From assembly GCF_000372725.1 (NCBI RefSeq), contig NW_005201287.1, forward strand, positions 1,056,837 through 1,120,836: a DNA stretch of 64,000 nucleotides. The letters run 5' to 3'. The stretch comes from Emiliania huxleyi CCMP1516. Its lineage: Eukaryota; Haptophyta; Isochrysidales; Noelaerhabdaceae. This document shows, in pieces, positions 48,581 through 57,218 of the stretch; position 1 is the first letter of the stretch, and the number at the start of each line of letters is the position of its first letter. The notes beneath the pieces were generated by a model. The model was not told where the DNA came from. It worked only from the letters and a program-made list of their open reading frames with translations, and searched no databases. The position numbers and the translations under genes are program-made.

Positions 48581-49830
48581 TTATTCCCCGTACTGTTCCG
48601 CAAAGATGCGCTCAAGCACCTCGCCGGACAAGGGGTCGTCGGGCCGACCGGGAGAGCCCTCGGCCTCCGCAACCTGCGAGCGCCCACCGCCCTCGCCGCC
48701 CCCGTCCTCTTCTTGCCGACTGCTTGCCTGCGGATCAAGCACGCCGGCGAGGTAGCGGGACAGCGGGCGCGCCCCTTCGGCTGTCACGCTGCGCAGCTCG
48801 CCCCGCCGGATCTTGTCGAGGAGCAGCCGCTGCGAGCGACGCGCATTCGAGAGCCAGCTCGGCAGCTCGGGGGCCTGCTGGCCAGCGGCGGCTACAGCCG
48901 TGCTCCCCACGGGCTGCAGGTAAAACAGCTCGTCGAGCGACTGCGCCGCCGCGCGGTAGTCGCCGAGCGCGGCCGCGCACTCTGCCGCCGCGTCCCACGC
49001 GGCGGGGAGGGTGGGGCAGCGGCGGACGGCGGCGGCGGCGGCCTCGGCTGCCTCGTCGCCTCTCCCGAGCTTGGCCAGCACGCGAGCGTGCATCGCGCAC
49101 ACCCGCGCCTGCCACCTGCCCCGCGCAGACCCGCCCGCCGCCAGCCCGGCCGGCGCGACTCGCTCGCCCGTCCACTCGACCCACTCGCCCGCCCCCGCCC
49201 CCGCGACCAGTGCGGCGCCTTCGAAGCGGAGCCCGCGGTCGGCCAGGTGTAGCCGCACCTCGGCGCCGCCGCCCGCCTCCGCCTCGTGCCACACGCCCGC
49301 AAACGAGCCGCCCTCCGCCCTGCCCCGCATCGACCCGGCGCCGCGCCGGTACTCTCCCTCCAGCTCCGCCGCAGCGTCTCCGCCCCCGGCGGCACCGCCG
49401 CCCTCGGGCCCGCCTCCCGCCTCCGCCTCCGCCGGCGAGCGGAGCGCCAGCCGAGTCGCCTGCAGCGCCGCCTCCCCCTCCTCCGCCCCGCCGCCGCCGT
49501 AGCTCGCCGGCGCGGCAGGCGGAGCAGCGGCCTCCGCGCCGCCGGGAGGGGCGAGGCAGAGGCGCGACGAGTAGAAGCTCTCCACCCACTCGCCCGCAAA
49601 GCCGCGCCGCCGCGCCGCCGGCGGCGGAGGCCACCCTCCCCGCGGCGGCGGAAGGCTGCGCACATACTCGGCGGCGGCGGCGAGGGGCGGCAGCGCCTCG
49701 GAGCAGTCCGCGGCCGACCAGTCCCGCGTGTCGAGGTCCTCGAGCAGGTCGCCGCGCGCCGGCCCGTTGACGCGGTCCCCGAGGATGGCGCACGCGGCGG
49801 CGTAGTCTCGGTACGCCTGCTCAGGCGGCC

Positions 49831-49872
<42 letters not shown>

Positions 49873-49873
49873 A

Positions 49874-49962
<89 letters not shown>

Positions 49963-50446
49963 CGGCCTGCGGTTCGGGCGGTTCGGGCGGCCAGTGAGGG
50001 TGAGGGTCGGGCTAGGAGCACGCCTGCTCGAGGGTGGCGGGCGGCAGGCTCTCGGCGCCGCACTCCGCCTCGAGCCAGCCGATCACGTCGTCAATCGAGT
50101 TGAGCCGAAAGTAGGGCTTGCCGTCGCGGCCCTCGCCGCCCGGCATGCGCGCCCCATCGCCGCCCATCACGAGCTTGGCGTTCACGCCGCGGCTGCAGCG
50201 GATGAAGCAGGGGCCGGGAGAGACGCCGAGCCCCGGCGGGCCGAGCACGCGCAGGCACTCGATGGCGCGGAAGGCAAAGCCAAAGCCGAAGAGGTTGGTC
50301 GGATTGCGCTTGCCGCAGATGTTGGAGTTTGTGCAGACCACGAGGCAGCTCGGCGGCACTGGCGCCTGGCGAGGGCACGCGGCGGCGAGGGCCGGGCCTC
50401 CGAGGAGGAGCGGGAGGAGGCGGGAGCCGCGTAGCGAGGCGTGCAT
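48581..50446 (-). CDS. Secreted or organellar ferredoxin-like/TPR protein
   Basis: Exons 50446-50024 and 49816-48581 give 552 residues. The 207-bp GC-AG intron joins 'PPATLEQ|AYRDYAAACAILG'. Residues 1-22 look like a signal or transit sequence ('MHASLRGSRLLPLLLGGPAL'). Residues about 35-85 have the Cys pattern of thioredoxin-like [2Fe-2S] ferredoxins: 'VVCTNSNICGKRN', 'IECL' and 'GPCFIRCSRGVNAKLVM'. A 'FRLNSIDDVIGWLEA' helix follows. The C-terminal half has a beta-rich section ('FAGVWHEAEAGGGAEVRLHL', 'EWVEWTGERVAP') and TPR-like helices ('LAKLGRGDEAAEAAAAAVRR', 'AECAAALGDYRAAAQSLDEL'). Neither enzyme activity nor partner can be stated. Exon 2 starts inside a former repeat tract, but its frame is well supported. 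Confidence 0.6.
49826..49960. repeat. (GGGTGA)n hexamer array inside an intron
   Basis: About 22 units of GTGAGG/GGGTGA on the plus strand with one GAGAGG variant. It occupies most of the 207-bp intron of the ferredoxin-like/TPR gene. On the transcribed strand it reads CCCTCA repeats, which supply a pyrimidine tract before the acceptor. TGAGGG is one base away from the TTAGGG telomere unit. Confidence 0.9.
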
Positions 50447-51198
50447 CGGTCGTACAAAATGAACTGCGACGCGGTCAGTCAGTCAGTCTTAGAGGACAGG
50501 CCCACAGTGTGAGCGTGTGCACACAAGCTCACAGCTTCACGCGACATGGCTTGAGCACTCGGCTTTGGATTCTAGCCTGATTCTAGCAGGTGGGGGACCG
50601 CGTTGCTAGTGCGGCACCTGCCCCGGCCGATCGGCCCGGTGTACATCACCACGTCGCCGACCGGAGAGGACAGCGGCTAGTATTGCCACCGGCGTAATCG
50701 CTCCTCGCGTCGACAGCCAAGGTCTCGCAAGCCGCTCATCGGTTCCCTGCGGAAGGCGCTCCTCGATTCGCTGCGTCTCCGCTCGGTCGTCCATCGCCGG
50801 ATCGCCGCCAGCCCCGCTCAGGTCGCGTTCGATCGCCAGCTCTCCAGCTCGTCGTTTGGGAGAGATCTCTCTCTTCGTTTGGGAGAGAGAGATTTTTAGC
50901 AATACCAAACAACTCTAACACTCACACGTCATTGTTTTGTTCGTTTGGTCACCGAGGAGAGAGAGAGAGAGAGATTGTGTGTGTTTGTTCCGAGGAGTCG
51001 CGAGTCGGAGCGCCTCAAACTCCAGGACGTGCCACCTGGACGCATCCCTCCTTGTCCCGCTTATCGAATTTGTGCACTCGTATCACACTCGTGCCGTATC
51101 ACACTCGTGCCGTATCACAGATAAAAGAAAAATCTGTCGGTGTGAGGCCTCCTTGCTGCGTGTCCAGCCCACGGAGCGTCCGTGTTGTCGTACCAGCC
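50447..51198. promoter_or_regulatory. Divergent promoter region, ferredoxin-like gene / glutamate dehydrogenase
   Basis: Contains the 49-bp dispersed repeat (50884-50932), GA runs (about 50955-50977) and a tandem duplication CACTCGTGCCGTATCA at about 51086-51120. It must hold the 5' regions of both genes. No TATA-like element stands out. Confidence 0.35.
50884..50932. repeat. 49-bp dispersed repeat (partner at 43069-43117)
   Basis: GAGAGAGATTTTTAGCAATA then CCAAACAACTCTAACACTCA and CACGTCATT; same orientation as the partner. It sits about 270 bp upstream of the glutamate dehydrogenase start. Confidence 0.75.
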
Positions 51199-54100
51199 AT
51201 GCTGCGCCTCTCCGGCGCTCGGGGCGCGCTCGGGGCGCGGCGCCTCGCGGTCGCAGCCGTCTCCCACCCCGACGCGTCCAAGCTCATCTCCTCGCTCGAG
51301 TCGTCCAGCAAGACAAACCTCTCGCAGGTCGTGCCCTGGTTCGCGGAGCAGATGCCGACGACGTACTTCCGGATCTTTGGCGAGGAGACGCAGCGCCGCC
51401 ACCTGCGCGCCATCTCCACCCTCTTCGACGACGACCTCAACCTCAAGACCCTCAGCCTGACGTCGCACCACGGCGGCGCCGGCGGCTGCCCCGGCCGCGG
51501 CCCGAGCGCCGTCTACCACACCACGCTCTCGCGCGGCGCGGCGACGTCCGCGGCGGCGCGGCTGGCGCAGCAGGTCGCGGCCCTCCCCAGGGAAGCCGAG
51601 CTCCGCCGCGTCCTCGTCTTCCGCTCCGCCGACGACCGGCTCTGCCTCGACATCCTTGAGACCGGCTCCGCCGACGCGCCCTTCTCCGGCGAGGACGCGG
51701 AGCAGAAGGCGGCGCTGGTTGCGCTGGAGGGGTACGCCGCGCGCCTGCGGGCGGGCGAGCTCGTCGGCCAGTCCAACCACGTCCCTCCGTCGGCCATCCT
51801 CTCGGACGGCGAGGTTGCCAAGTTCCTGCGCCGCTGCTCGACGACCTACGTGTGCCAGCACGAGCCGCGGCTGCTGTACAAGCAGATGCTGCTGACGCAG
51901 TCGGTCGCGGGGACGGAGGACGTGGCGGTCGAGTTCGAGGACGGCTACGAGTACGGCTCGCACAACGGCGCCGCCACCCTCATCACGGTCGCGCTCGGCG
52001 ACAGCAAGCCGCGCCGCGCACTGCAGGGCACGCTCGCGACGCTCGACATGCACGGGCTCCAGGTCGAGCGCGTCCTGGTCGACATGATCGGCGACCCGCC
52101 GTCCGACAAGCCGGGCCTGCCCTCGGCCGGGGTGACGCTCGTCCGCGCCATCGTCCGCTCGCCCGCCGGCGCCGTCGCCGACAACACGCAGCTCGCAAAC
52201 GACCTGCGCCGCTTCAAGTGGCTCGACGACTCTGCGCTCTCGCTCGCGGCGGCGCACCCGTCGCTCGGCCTCGAGCGCGCCGAGTCGACGGCGGCGCTCG
52301 CCACGCTCTCGCTCGCCCTGCTCGACCACCCGCTCCTCTCGCGCAACAACATGCTCTCTCTCCTCGAGCGGCCCGCCTTTGCGCCGCAGCTCGCCGCGCT
52401 CAGCGATGTCTTCGCCGCGCGCTTCGACCCGACCAGCCCTATGGACGACGCGGCCTTTGGCGCGGCGATCGACGACTTCGACAAGTCGGTCGCCGTCGGC
52501 TTCCAGGCGGAGGAGTCGCGCTCGCTCCTCCACGCGATGGGGCGCTGCCTCCGCCACACGATGCGCACCAACGCGCCGCTCGCCGAGTCGCGCCGCGCGC
52601 TCGCGCTGCGGCTCGACCCCGCGCTGTTTGCGCAGCCCATCTCGCAGCACGCGCCGCACGTGCTGCAGCTCCCGTACGGCGTCTTCTTCGTCGCCGGCCG
52701 CCACTTCTCCTCCTTCCACGTCCGCTTCGCCGACGTCGCGCGCGGCGGCTTGCGCGTCGTCGCGCCGGCCGACTCGGAGGCGCACGTGGCCGAGTCGCGG
52801 CGCCACTTCCTCGAGTGCCTCAACCTGGCCTGGGCGCAGCAGCTGAAGAACAAGGACATCCCCGAGGGCGGCTCCAAGGGCGTGTGCCTCGTCACGCCCG
52901 GCTCGAGCAGCAAGGAGCGCGCGGAGCTGCTGCACGGCTCCGTCAAGGCAACCATCGACGGCATGCTCGACCTCATCAGCCCCGGCGCGCTCGCGCGCCT
53001 CGGCGAGGCGGCGGAGGCGCCGGCGGACCGCGTCGGCCGCGGCCCGGAGCAGATCTACCTCGGCCCCGACGAGAACATCACGCCGGACGACATCGACTGG
53101 GTCGTGCACCGCGCCGCGGAGCGCGGCTACGCGCGGCCCGCCGCGTTCATGTCGTCCAAGCCGGCCGAGGGCATCAACCACAAGGAATTCGGCGTCACGT
53201 CCGAGGGCGTGGCGGTCTTCCTCGACGTCGCGCTCAACGCGCTCGGCCTCTCGCCGCGCACCGAGCCGTGGTCCGTCAAGCTGACGGGCGGCCCCGACGG
53301 CGACGTGGCGGGCAACATGCTCCAGATCCTGCACCGCGAGTACGGCGACAAGGTGCGCGTCGTCGGCATGGCGGACGGGTCGGGGTGCGCCGAGGACCCG
53401 GCGGGCCTCCCGATGGCGGAGCTGCTGCGCCTCTTCGAGCAGTCCCTCCCCCTCTCCGCCCTCGACCGCGCCGCCCTCTCGCCGAGCGGGCTGCTGACGA
53501 CGGTCGACACCGAGGAGGGCTTCCACGCGCGCAACTCGATGCACAACCGCGTGGTCGCCGACGCCTTCATCCCCGCCGGCGGCCGGCCCTCCGCCATCAA
53601 CGGCTCCAACTGGCGCGACTTTCTGCTGCCGGACGGCACCCCCTCGGCCAAGGTGATCGTGGAGGGCGCCAACCTCTTTGTCACGCCCGAGGCGCGGCAG
53701 GCTCTCTTCGAGGAGTGCGGCCTCCCGATCATCAAGGACTCGTCGGCGAACAAGTGCGGCGTCATCTGCTCGTCGCTCGAGATCGCCGCCTCCATCGTCC
53801 TCGAGCGCGACGAGTTCGTCGCCCTCAAGCCCGCCTACGTCCCGGCGGTGGTCGACCGGCTGCGCGCCCTCGCGCGGCTCGAGGCGTCTCGCATCATGGC
53901 CGAGTCGCGGCTCCGGCCGCACGTGCCGCTCCCGAAGCTGTCGGAGCAGCTCTCGCTCGCCATCCTGCGCGTCACCAACGCCGCCGCCGACGCGCTCGAG
54001 TCGCTCGAGCCCGAGCGCAAGGAGCGGCTCTGGCCGCTGATGCGCGAGCACCTGCCGGCGCCGCTCTTCGACGCCTACTCGACCCGCATCGCCGAGGCGC

Positions 54101-54381
54101 TGCCGTGGGAGTACCAAAAGTCGCTCATCGCCGCGTCGCTCGCGTCGCGGCTAGTCTACCGCGAGGGGCTCTCGTGGGCCGAGTCGCTGCCCAGCGAGGC
54201 CCTCCCCACCGTCTGCCTCGAGTACCTCCGGCAGGAGCAGCGGATCCGCCAGCTGGCCGAGGACGTGCGCACCTCGAGCCTCGGCGAGCGCGACGAGGTG
54301 TCCGAGCTGCTCATCCGCGGCGGCGTGCGCGCCGCCGTCGAGAGCGCCGAGCACACCCGCGGGGCGGCGATCGCGGCCTAA
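51199..54381 (+). CDS. Mitochondrial NAD-specific glutamate dehydrogenase, large type
   Basis: 1060 residues in a single exon from ATG 51199. The open frame extends upstream, but this ATG begins a mitochondrial presequence ('MLRLSGARGALGARRLAVAA'). Length and motifs match the about 115-kDa NAD-GDH class (yeast GDH2 type): 'NKDIPEGGSKGVCLV' with the catalytic Lys region, 'YLGPDENITPDDIDWVVHRA', 'KPAEGINHKEFGVTSEGVAV', 'KLTGGPDGDVAGNMLQILHR' for the dinucleotide fold, 'KVIVEGANLFVTPEAR' and 'PIIKDSSANKCGVICSSLEI'. It converts glutamate and NAD+ to 2-oxoglutarate, ammonium and NADH in nitrogen and carbon metabolism. The N-terminal 350 residues form the regulatory region usual for this class. Codon use is strongly G/C at third positions, which leaves a long antisense open frame. 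Confidence 0.95.
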   Translation: MLRLSGARGALGARRLAVAAVSHPDASKLISSLESSSKTNLSQVVPWFAEQMPTTYFRIFGEETQRRHLRAISTLFDDDLNLKTLSLTSHHGGAGGCPGRGPSAVYHTTLSRGAATSAAARLAQQVAALPREAELRRVLVFRSADDRLCLDILETGSADAPFSGEDAEQKAALVALEGYAARLRAGELVGQSNHVPPSAILSDGEVAKFLRRCSTTYVCQHEPRLLYKQMLLTQSVAGTEDVAVEFEDGYEYGSHNGAATLITVALGDSKPRRALQGTLATLDMHGLQVERVLVDMIGDPPSDKPGLPSAGVTLVRAIVRSPAGAVADNTQLANDLRRFKWLDDSALSLAAAHPSLGLERAESTAALATLSLALLDHPLLSRNNMLSLLERPAFAPQLAALSDVFAARFDPTSPMDDAAFGAAIDDFDKSVAVGFQAEESRSLLHAMGRCLRHTMRTNAPLAESRRALALRLDPALFAQPISQHAPHVLQLPYGVFFVAGRHFSSFHVRFADVARGGLRVVAPADSEAHVAESRRHFLECLNLAWAQQLKNKDIPEGGSKGVCLVTPGSSSKERAELLHGSVKATIDGMLDLISPGALARLGEAAEAPADRVGRGPEQIYLGPDENITPDDIDWVVHRAAERGYARPAAFMSSKPAEGINHKEFGVTSEGVAVFLDVALNALGLSPRTEPWSVKLTGGPDGDVAGNMLQILHREYGDKVRVVGMADGSGCAEDPAGLPMAELLRLFEQSLPLSALDRAALSPSGLLTTVDTEEGFHARNSMHNRVVADAFIPAGGRPSAINGSNWRDFLLPDGTPSAKVIVEGANLFVTPEARQALFEECGLPIIKDSSANKCGVICSSLEIAASIVLERDEFVALKPAYVPAVVDRLRALARLEASRIMAESRLRPHVPLPKLSEQLSLAILRVTNAAADALESLEPERKERLWPLMREHLPAPLFDAYSTRIAEALPWEYQKSLIAASLASRLVYREGLSWAESLPSEALPTVCLEYLRQEQRIRQLAEDVRTSSLGERDEVSELLIRGGVRAAVESAEHTRGAAIAA

Positions 54382-54898
54382 GCGCCCCGCGCGCGGCGCG
54401 GCTCAAGGCGGCGCCTCTCTCTCTCCACTCGCCGGCCCGCCCTGCGTGGCCTTGCGAGCCTCTCCCCTCCCTCCATTGCAGCAGCCCCATGACCATGCTG
54501 TCCAGTGAGTCCCGCCAGTCTGTCGTCTGTGCCGCGGGGCCTCGGTCTCGCCCTCTGAGTGCGATCGGGTTGACGACTCGAGGCCCCGTTCTTTACATAG
54601 TCTTGTGCGTCCGGCGTGCGGCCCTCTCTCTGCTCGCGAGAGAGAGAGAGGTGTCTGCGCGGCCCACCCTTTAGCAGAGTCCGGTCGTTGTCAACGTGCT
54701 TATTTATTTCAGAATAGCCACCACCCTCTCCACGGCCGTCTCCTTCACACGTCACACACGTCACACACACGTGTGCACCGCGTCCGCCGCCGTCCGCGTC
54801 ACGAGGCGCGAACGCACCCCTCTAGGATATGGACCTCGTAAAAACAGGGTGGTGCTCACGCGAAAAAAGGACCAATCGACGCGATGTGCAAAGCATTA
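54382..54898. other. 3' flank of glutamate dehydrogenase
   Basis: Contains a GA run near 54640, TTATTTATTT near 54701 and ACGTCACACACGTCACACAC near 54750. No gene is supported. Confidence 0.4.
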
Positions 54899-55084
54899 AT
54901 CCCTGGGTCTGGACGATTTTTTCACGGTATCCGCGGCGAGATATGGCGCGGGAAACACCGAGGGAGGATCGGGCAATTCGCTATTCGGGGAGAGGAACAC
55001 GGGGAGATACGGGGTAATAGAGGGGAATACGCGGAGATAGAGGGAGATATGGGGAGATAGCGCAAAAAAATCGTCCAGACTAGG
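54899..55084. mobile_element. About 180-bp MITE
   Basis: The left end CCCTGGGTCTGGACGATTTT and the reverse complement of the right end CCCTAGTCTGGACGATTTTT form terminal inverted repeats of about 22 bp with a one-base offset. The interior is made of GGGGAGATA/GAGGGAGATA units. No clear target duplication. Confidence 0.7.
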
Positions 55085-55147
55085 GGCTAGGGCTAGCATA
55101 CAAGAAGAGGAGAAAGAAGAGGACGCGGACACCAGTGATGACGAAAC

Positions 55148-56390
55148 AGAAGCTAGCGCAGACCTGAGCCCTGGCCTCGACACCTCGACACCAAACCTCG
55201 ACACCGACTCGACACCTCGACAACCCATGCCAACTCGACAAACTCGACACCCCTCGACACCATCTAGGCTGAAACCATGCTCGTCCGTGTCAAGGTGCCA
55301 AACTCGACACCTCGACACCCCTCGACACCCCTCGACACCGCTCGACACCGCTCGACACCGCTCGACACCGCTCGACACCGCTCGACACCTCTGATGATCC
55401 TAACACAGCAGAGACGTAGACCCATTGGAGTCACAGAGTTAGAAATCAGGGTTGCAGCAGCAATCAAACTTGGCTGGCAGTACTTTCATCCCTGAGTTGC
55501 AGCCTCTCAAGTTCTAGCTCAAGTTGCAGCTCAGTTGCACCCCTGTTGATGCAGCAAACATGGCAGTACTCAGGTAGCCCTAAGGTGCTGCACAGCACCT
55601 TGTACAGTGGCAATGAATCCTCACACCAGTGAGCTTGTGCCATGAGTGCAGACCTGTGGTCCATTGCGCTTTGTGCACTGGCGACGCTGCAACGGCGACG
55701 CTGCAGCGGCGGCGACGCTGCTGCGATGGGGTACTGTAGCCCTTAGCTGCTGGACAGCACCTTGTGCAGTGGCAATGTCCACTGACTCATGGCACCAGCC
55801 TTGTGCCATGAGCGCTGTGGTCAGTTGCGCTTTGTGCGCCGGTGACGCTGCAGCAGCGACGCTGCTGCAGCAGCGACGCTGCTGCGGTGCTGCGCCTGCA
55901 CAGCACCTTGGTGCACAGTGGCAATGACTCCCGGCACTTGATGTCCTCAAATGTCCACAGAGAGTATACTGGTTGTGCTCAGGTTGTGCTACATCAACAG
56001 GGTGCAACTGAGGCTGCAACTAAGCTCTAAGGGATGAAACAGCTTTGCAACTGCTGCCCAACTTTTGTTGTATGTTGATGGGCTGCAACTGCATCCACCT
56101 GCCACCTTGGACACCTCGATACCTCAGACGCCTCTTGACAACACTCGACACCCGCTCGACACCCTCGACACCCTCGACACCCTCGACACCCTCGACACCC
56201 TCGACACCCCTCGACACCCCTCGACACTCCTCGACACGGACAAGCATGGTTTCAGCCTCGACAGGCCTCGACAGGCCTCGACAGGCCTCGACAGGCCTCG
56301 ACAGGCCTCGACACCTCTATCCCTCGACAGCAGCTCGACACCCTCGACACCGGGCCTCGACACCTCGACACCAGGGCTCAGGCGCAGACG
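55148..56390. mobile_element. Foldback-type element with satellite-filled inverted arms
   Basis: Outer arms: GCGCAGACCTGAGCCCTGG at 55158 versus the inverse at 56370-56388. Next, 9-10-bp CTCGACACC(G) satellites fill both arms (55178-55390 and 56115-56375). GGCTGAAACCATGCTCGTCC at 55267 is matched by its inverse at about 56232-56256. Inner arms: GTTGCAGC-CAGTTGCACCC-TGTTGATG at about 55521-55550 is matched by the inverse at about 55989-56020. The centre has a 165-bp direct repeat present 2.3 times (55580, 55757, 55900), each with GCGACGCTGC units. Arms built of short tandem repeats are the hallmark of foldback elements. It appears to interrupt acidic coding-like DNA ('IQEEEKEEDADTSDDETEAS'). 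Confidence 0.75.
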
Positions 56391-57218
56391 AGAGCAGGGC
56401 AGACCCGGGGACTGGGGAGCCGGAGCAGACGGCATCGGCCGCCGAGGGAACGTTGGGAAGAGGCACGAGGAGGGCGGCCGGACCTCAACCGACTATGGAG
56501 GACCCGTCGCCAGACGACGCGGGCAGACGAGACGGGGAGGCGGAGCAGACGGAGACGCGCAGGGCGAGACGAGGGAGGGAGCAGGACGTTGCGGAGATCA
56601 GCAGGAGGATGTACGAAGAGATTAAGAGCAGCAGGGACCCGAGGGACCATATGGAAGACGGCTAGTGCTAGTCCCCCAAGCCCCATCGGGAGGACGACCC
56701 CGGCTAGTCGCCGACCACACCCACAAAGAATTTTACAAACAAACTCCCTCGCACAAAGAACACAAAGATCGCACGGGCGGGGACGTGTTCCTTTTTACCG
56801 CACATCGTTTTCTTGGGTTTCAAATTCTTTATTTATTTAATATAACAAATATGAGTAGCGGGACACCCAGCTGGCACCGGCAGCCCGGCGCCCCTCCCGG
56901 GGCCGGCTCCGATGTGGTTGCTCTCGCAAGCGTTCCTTCCCGTCGCGGTCGTACGTTTTAAAACCGCACCAAGCTGGAAGAAGCCGCAGCGCACCGCGCT
57001 GAGCATGCGCGGCACGGACGTCTCCTACGCTGCTGATAAGGCAAATGATGTTATCGCCGGCTAGCTGCAGCGCTGCCGATGCTCCTGCCCAAAAGCGCAG
57101 AAGATGTGCATCGGCGCTGGCTCCTCTCTTCTCGACACCGCACACAGAACACACTCACTAAATGCAACAGAGTACGCACTTGATGCCGGTCGCCGCCCAC
57201 TAGGTCCATCAGCTCGGC
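56391..57218. other. Intergenic region
   Basis: 56391-56665 has an open, acidic/Arg-rich frame ('MEDPSPDDAGRRDGEAEQTE' to 'DPRDHMEDG') that may be the remnant of a mobile-element protein. A third, inverted copy of the short repeat lies at 56786-56846. From about 56850 to 57200 there is no feature; it should contain the promoter of the phosphatase-kinase gene. Confidence 0.4.

Noticed and set aside
51115-54117. 1000-codon open frame antisense to glutamate dehydrogenase
   Set aside because: It mirrors the third-position G/C bias of the real gene. Its translation is Arg/Glu-rich without domains, and the sense strand has full family motifs.
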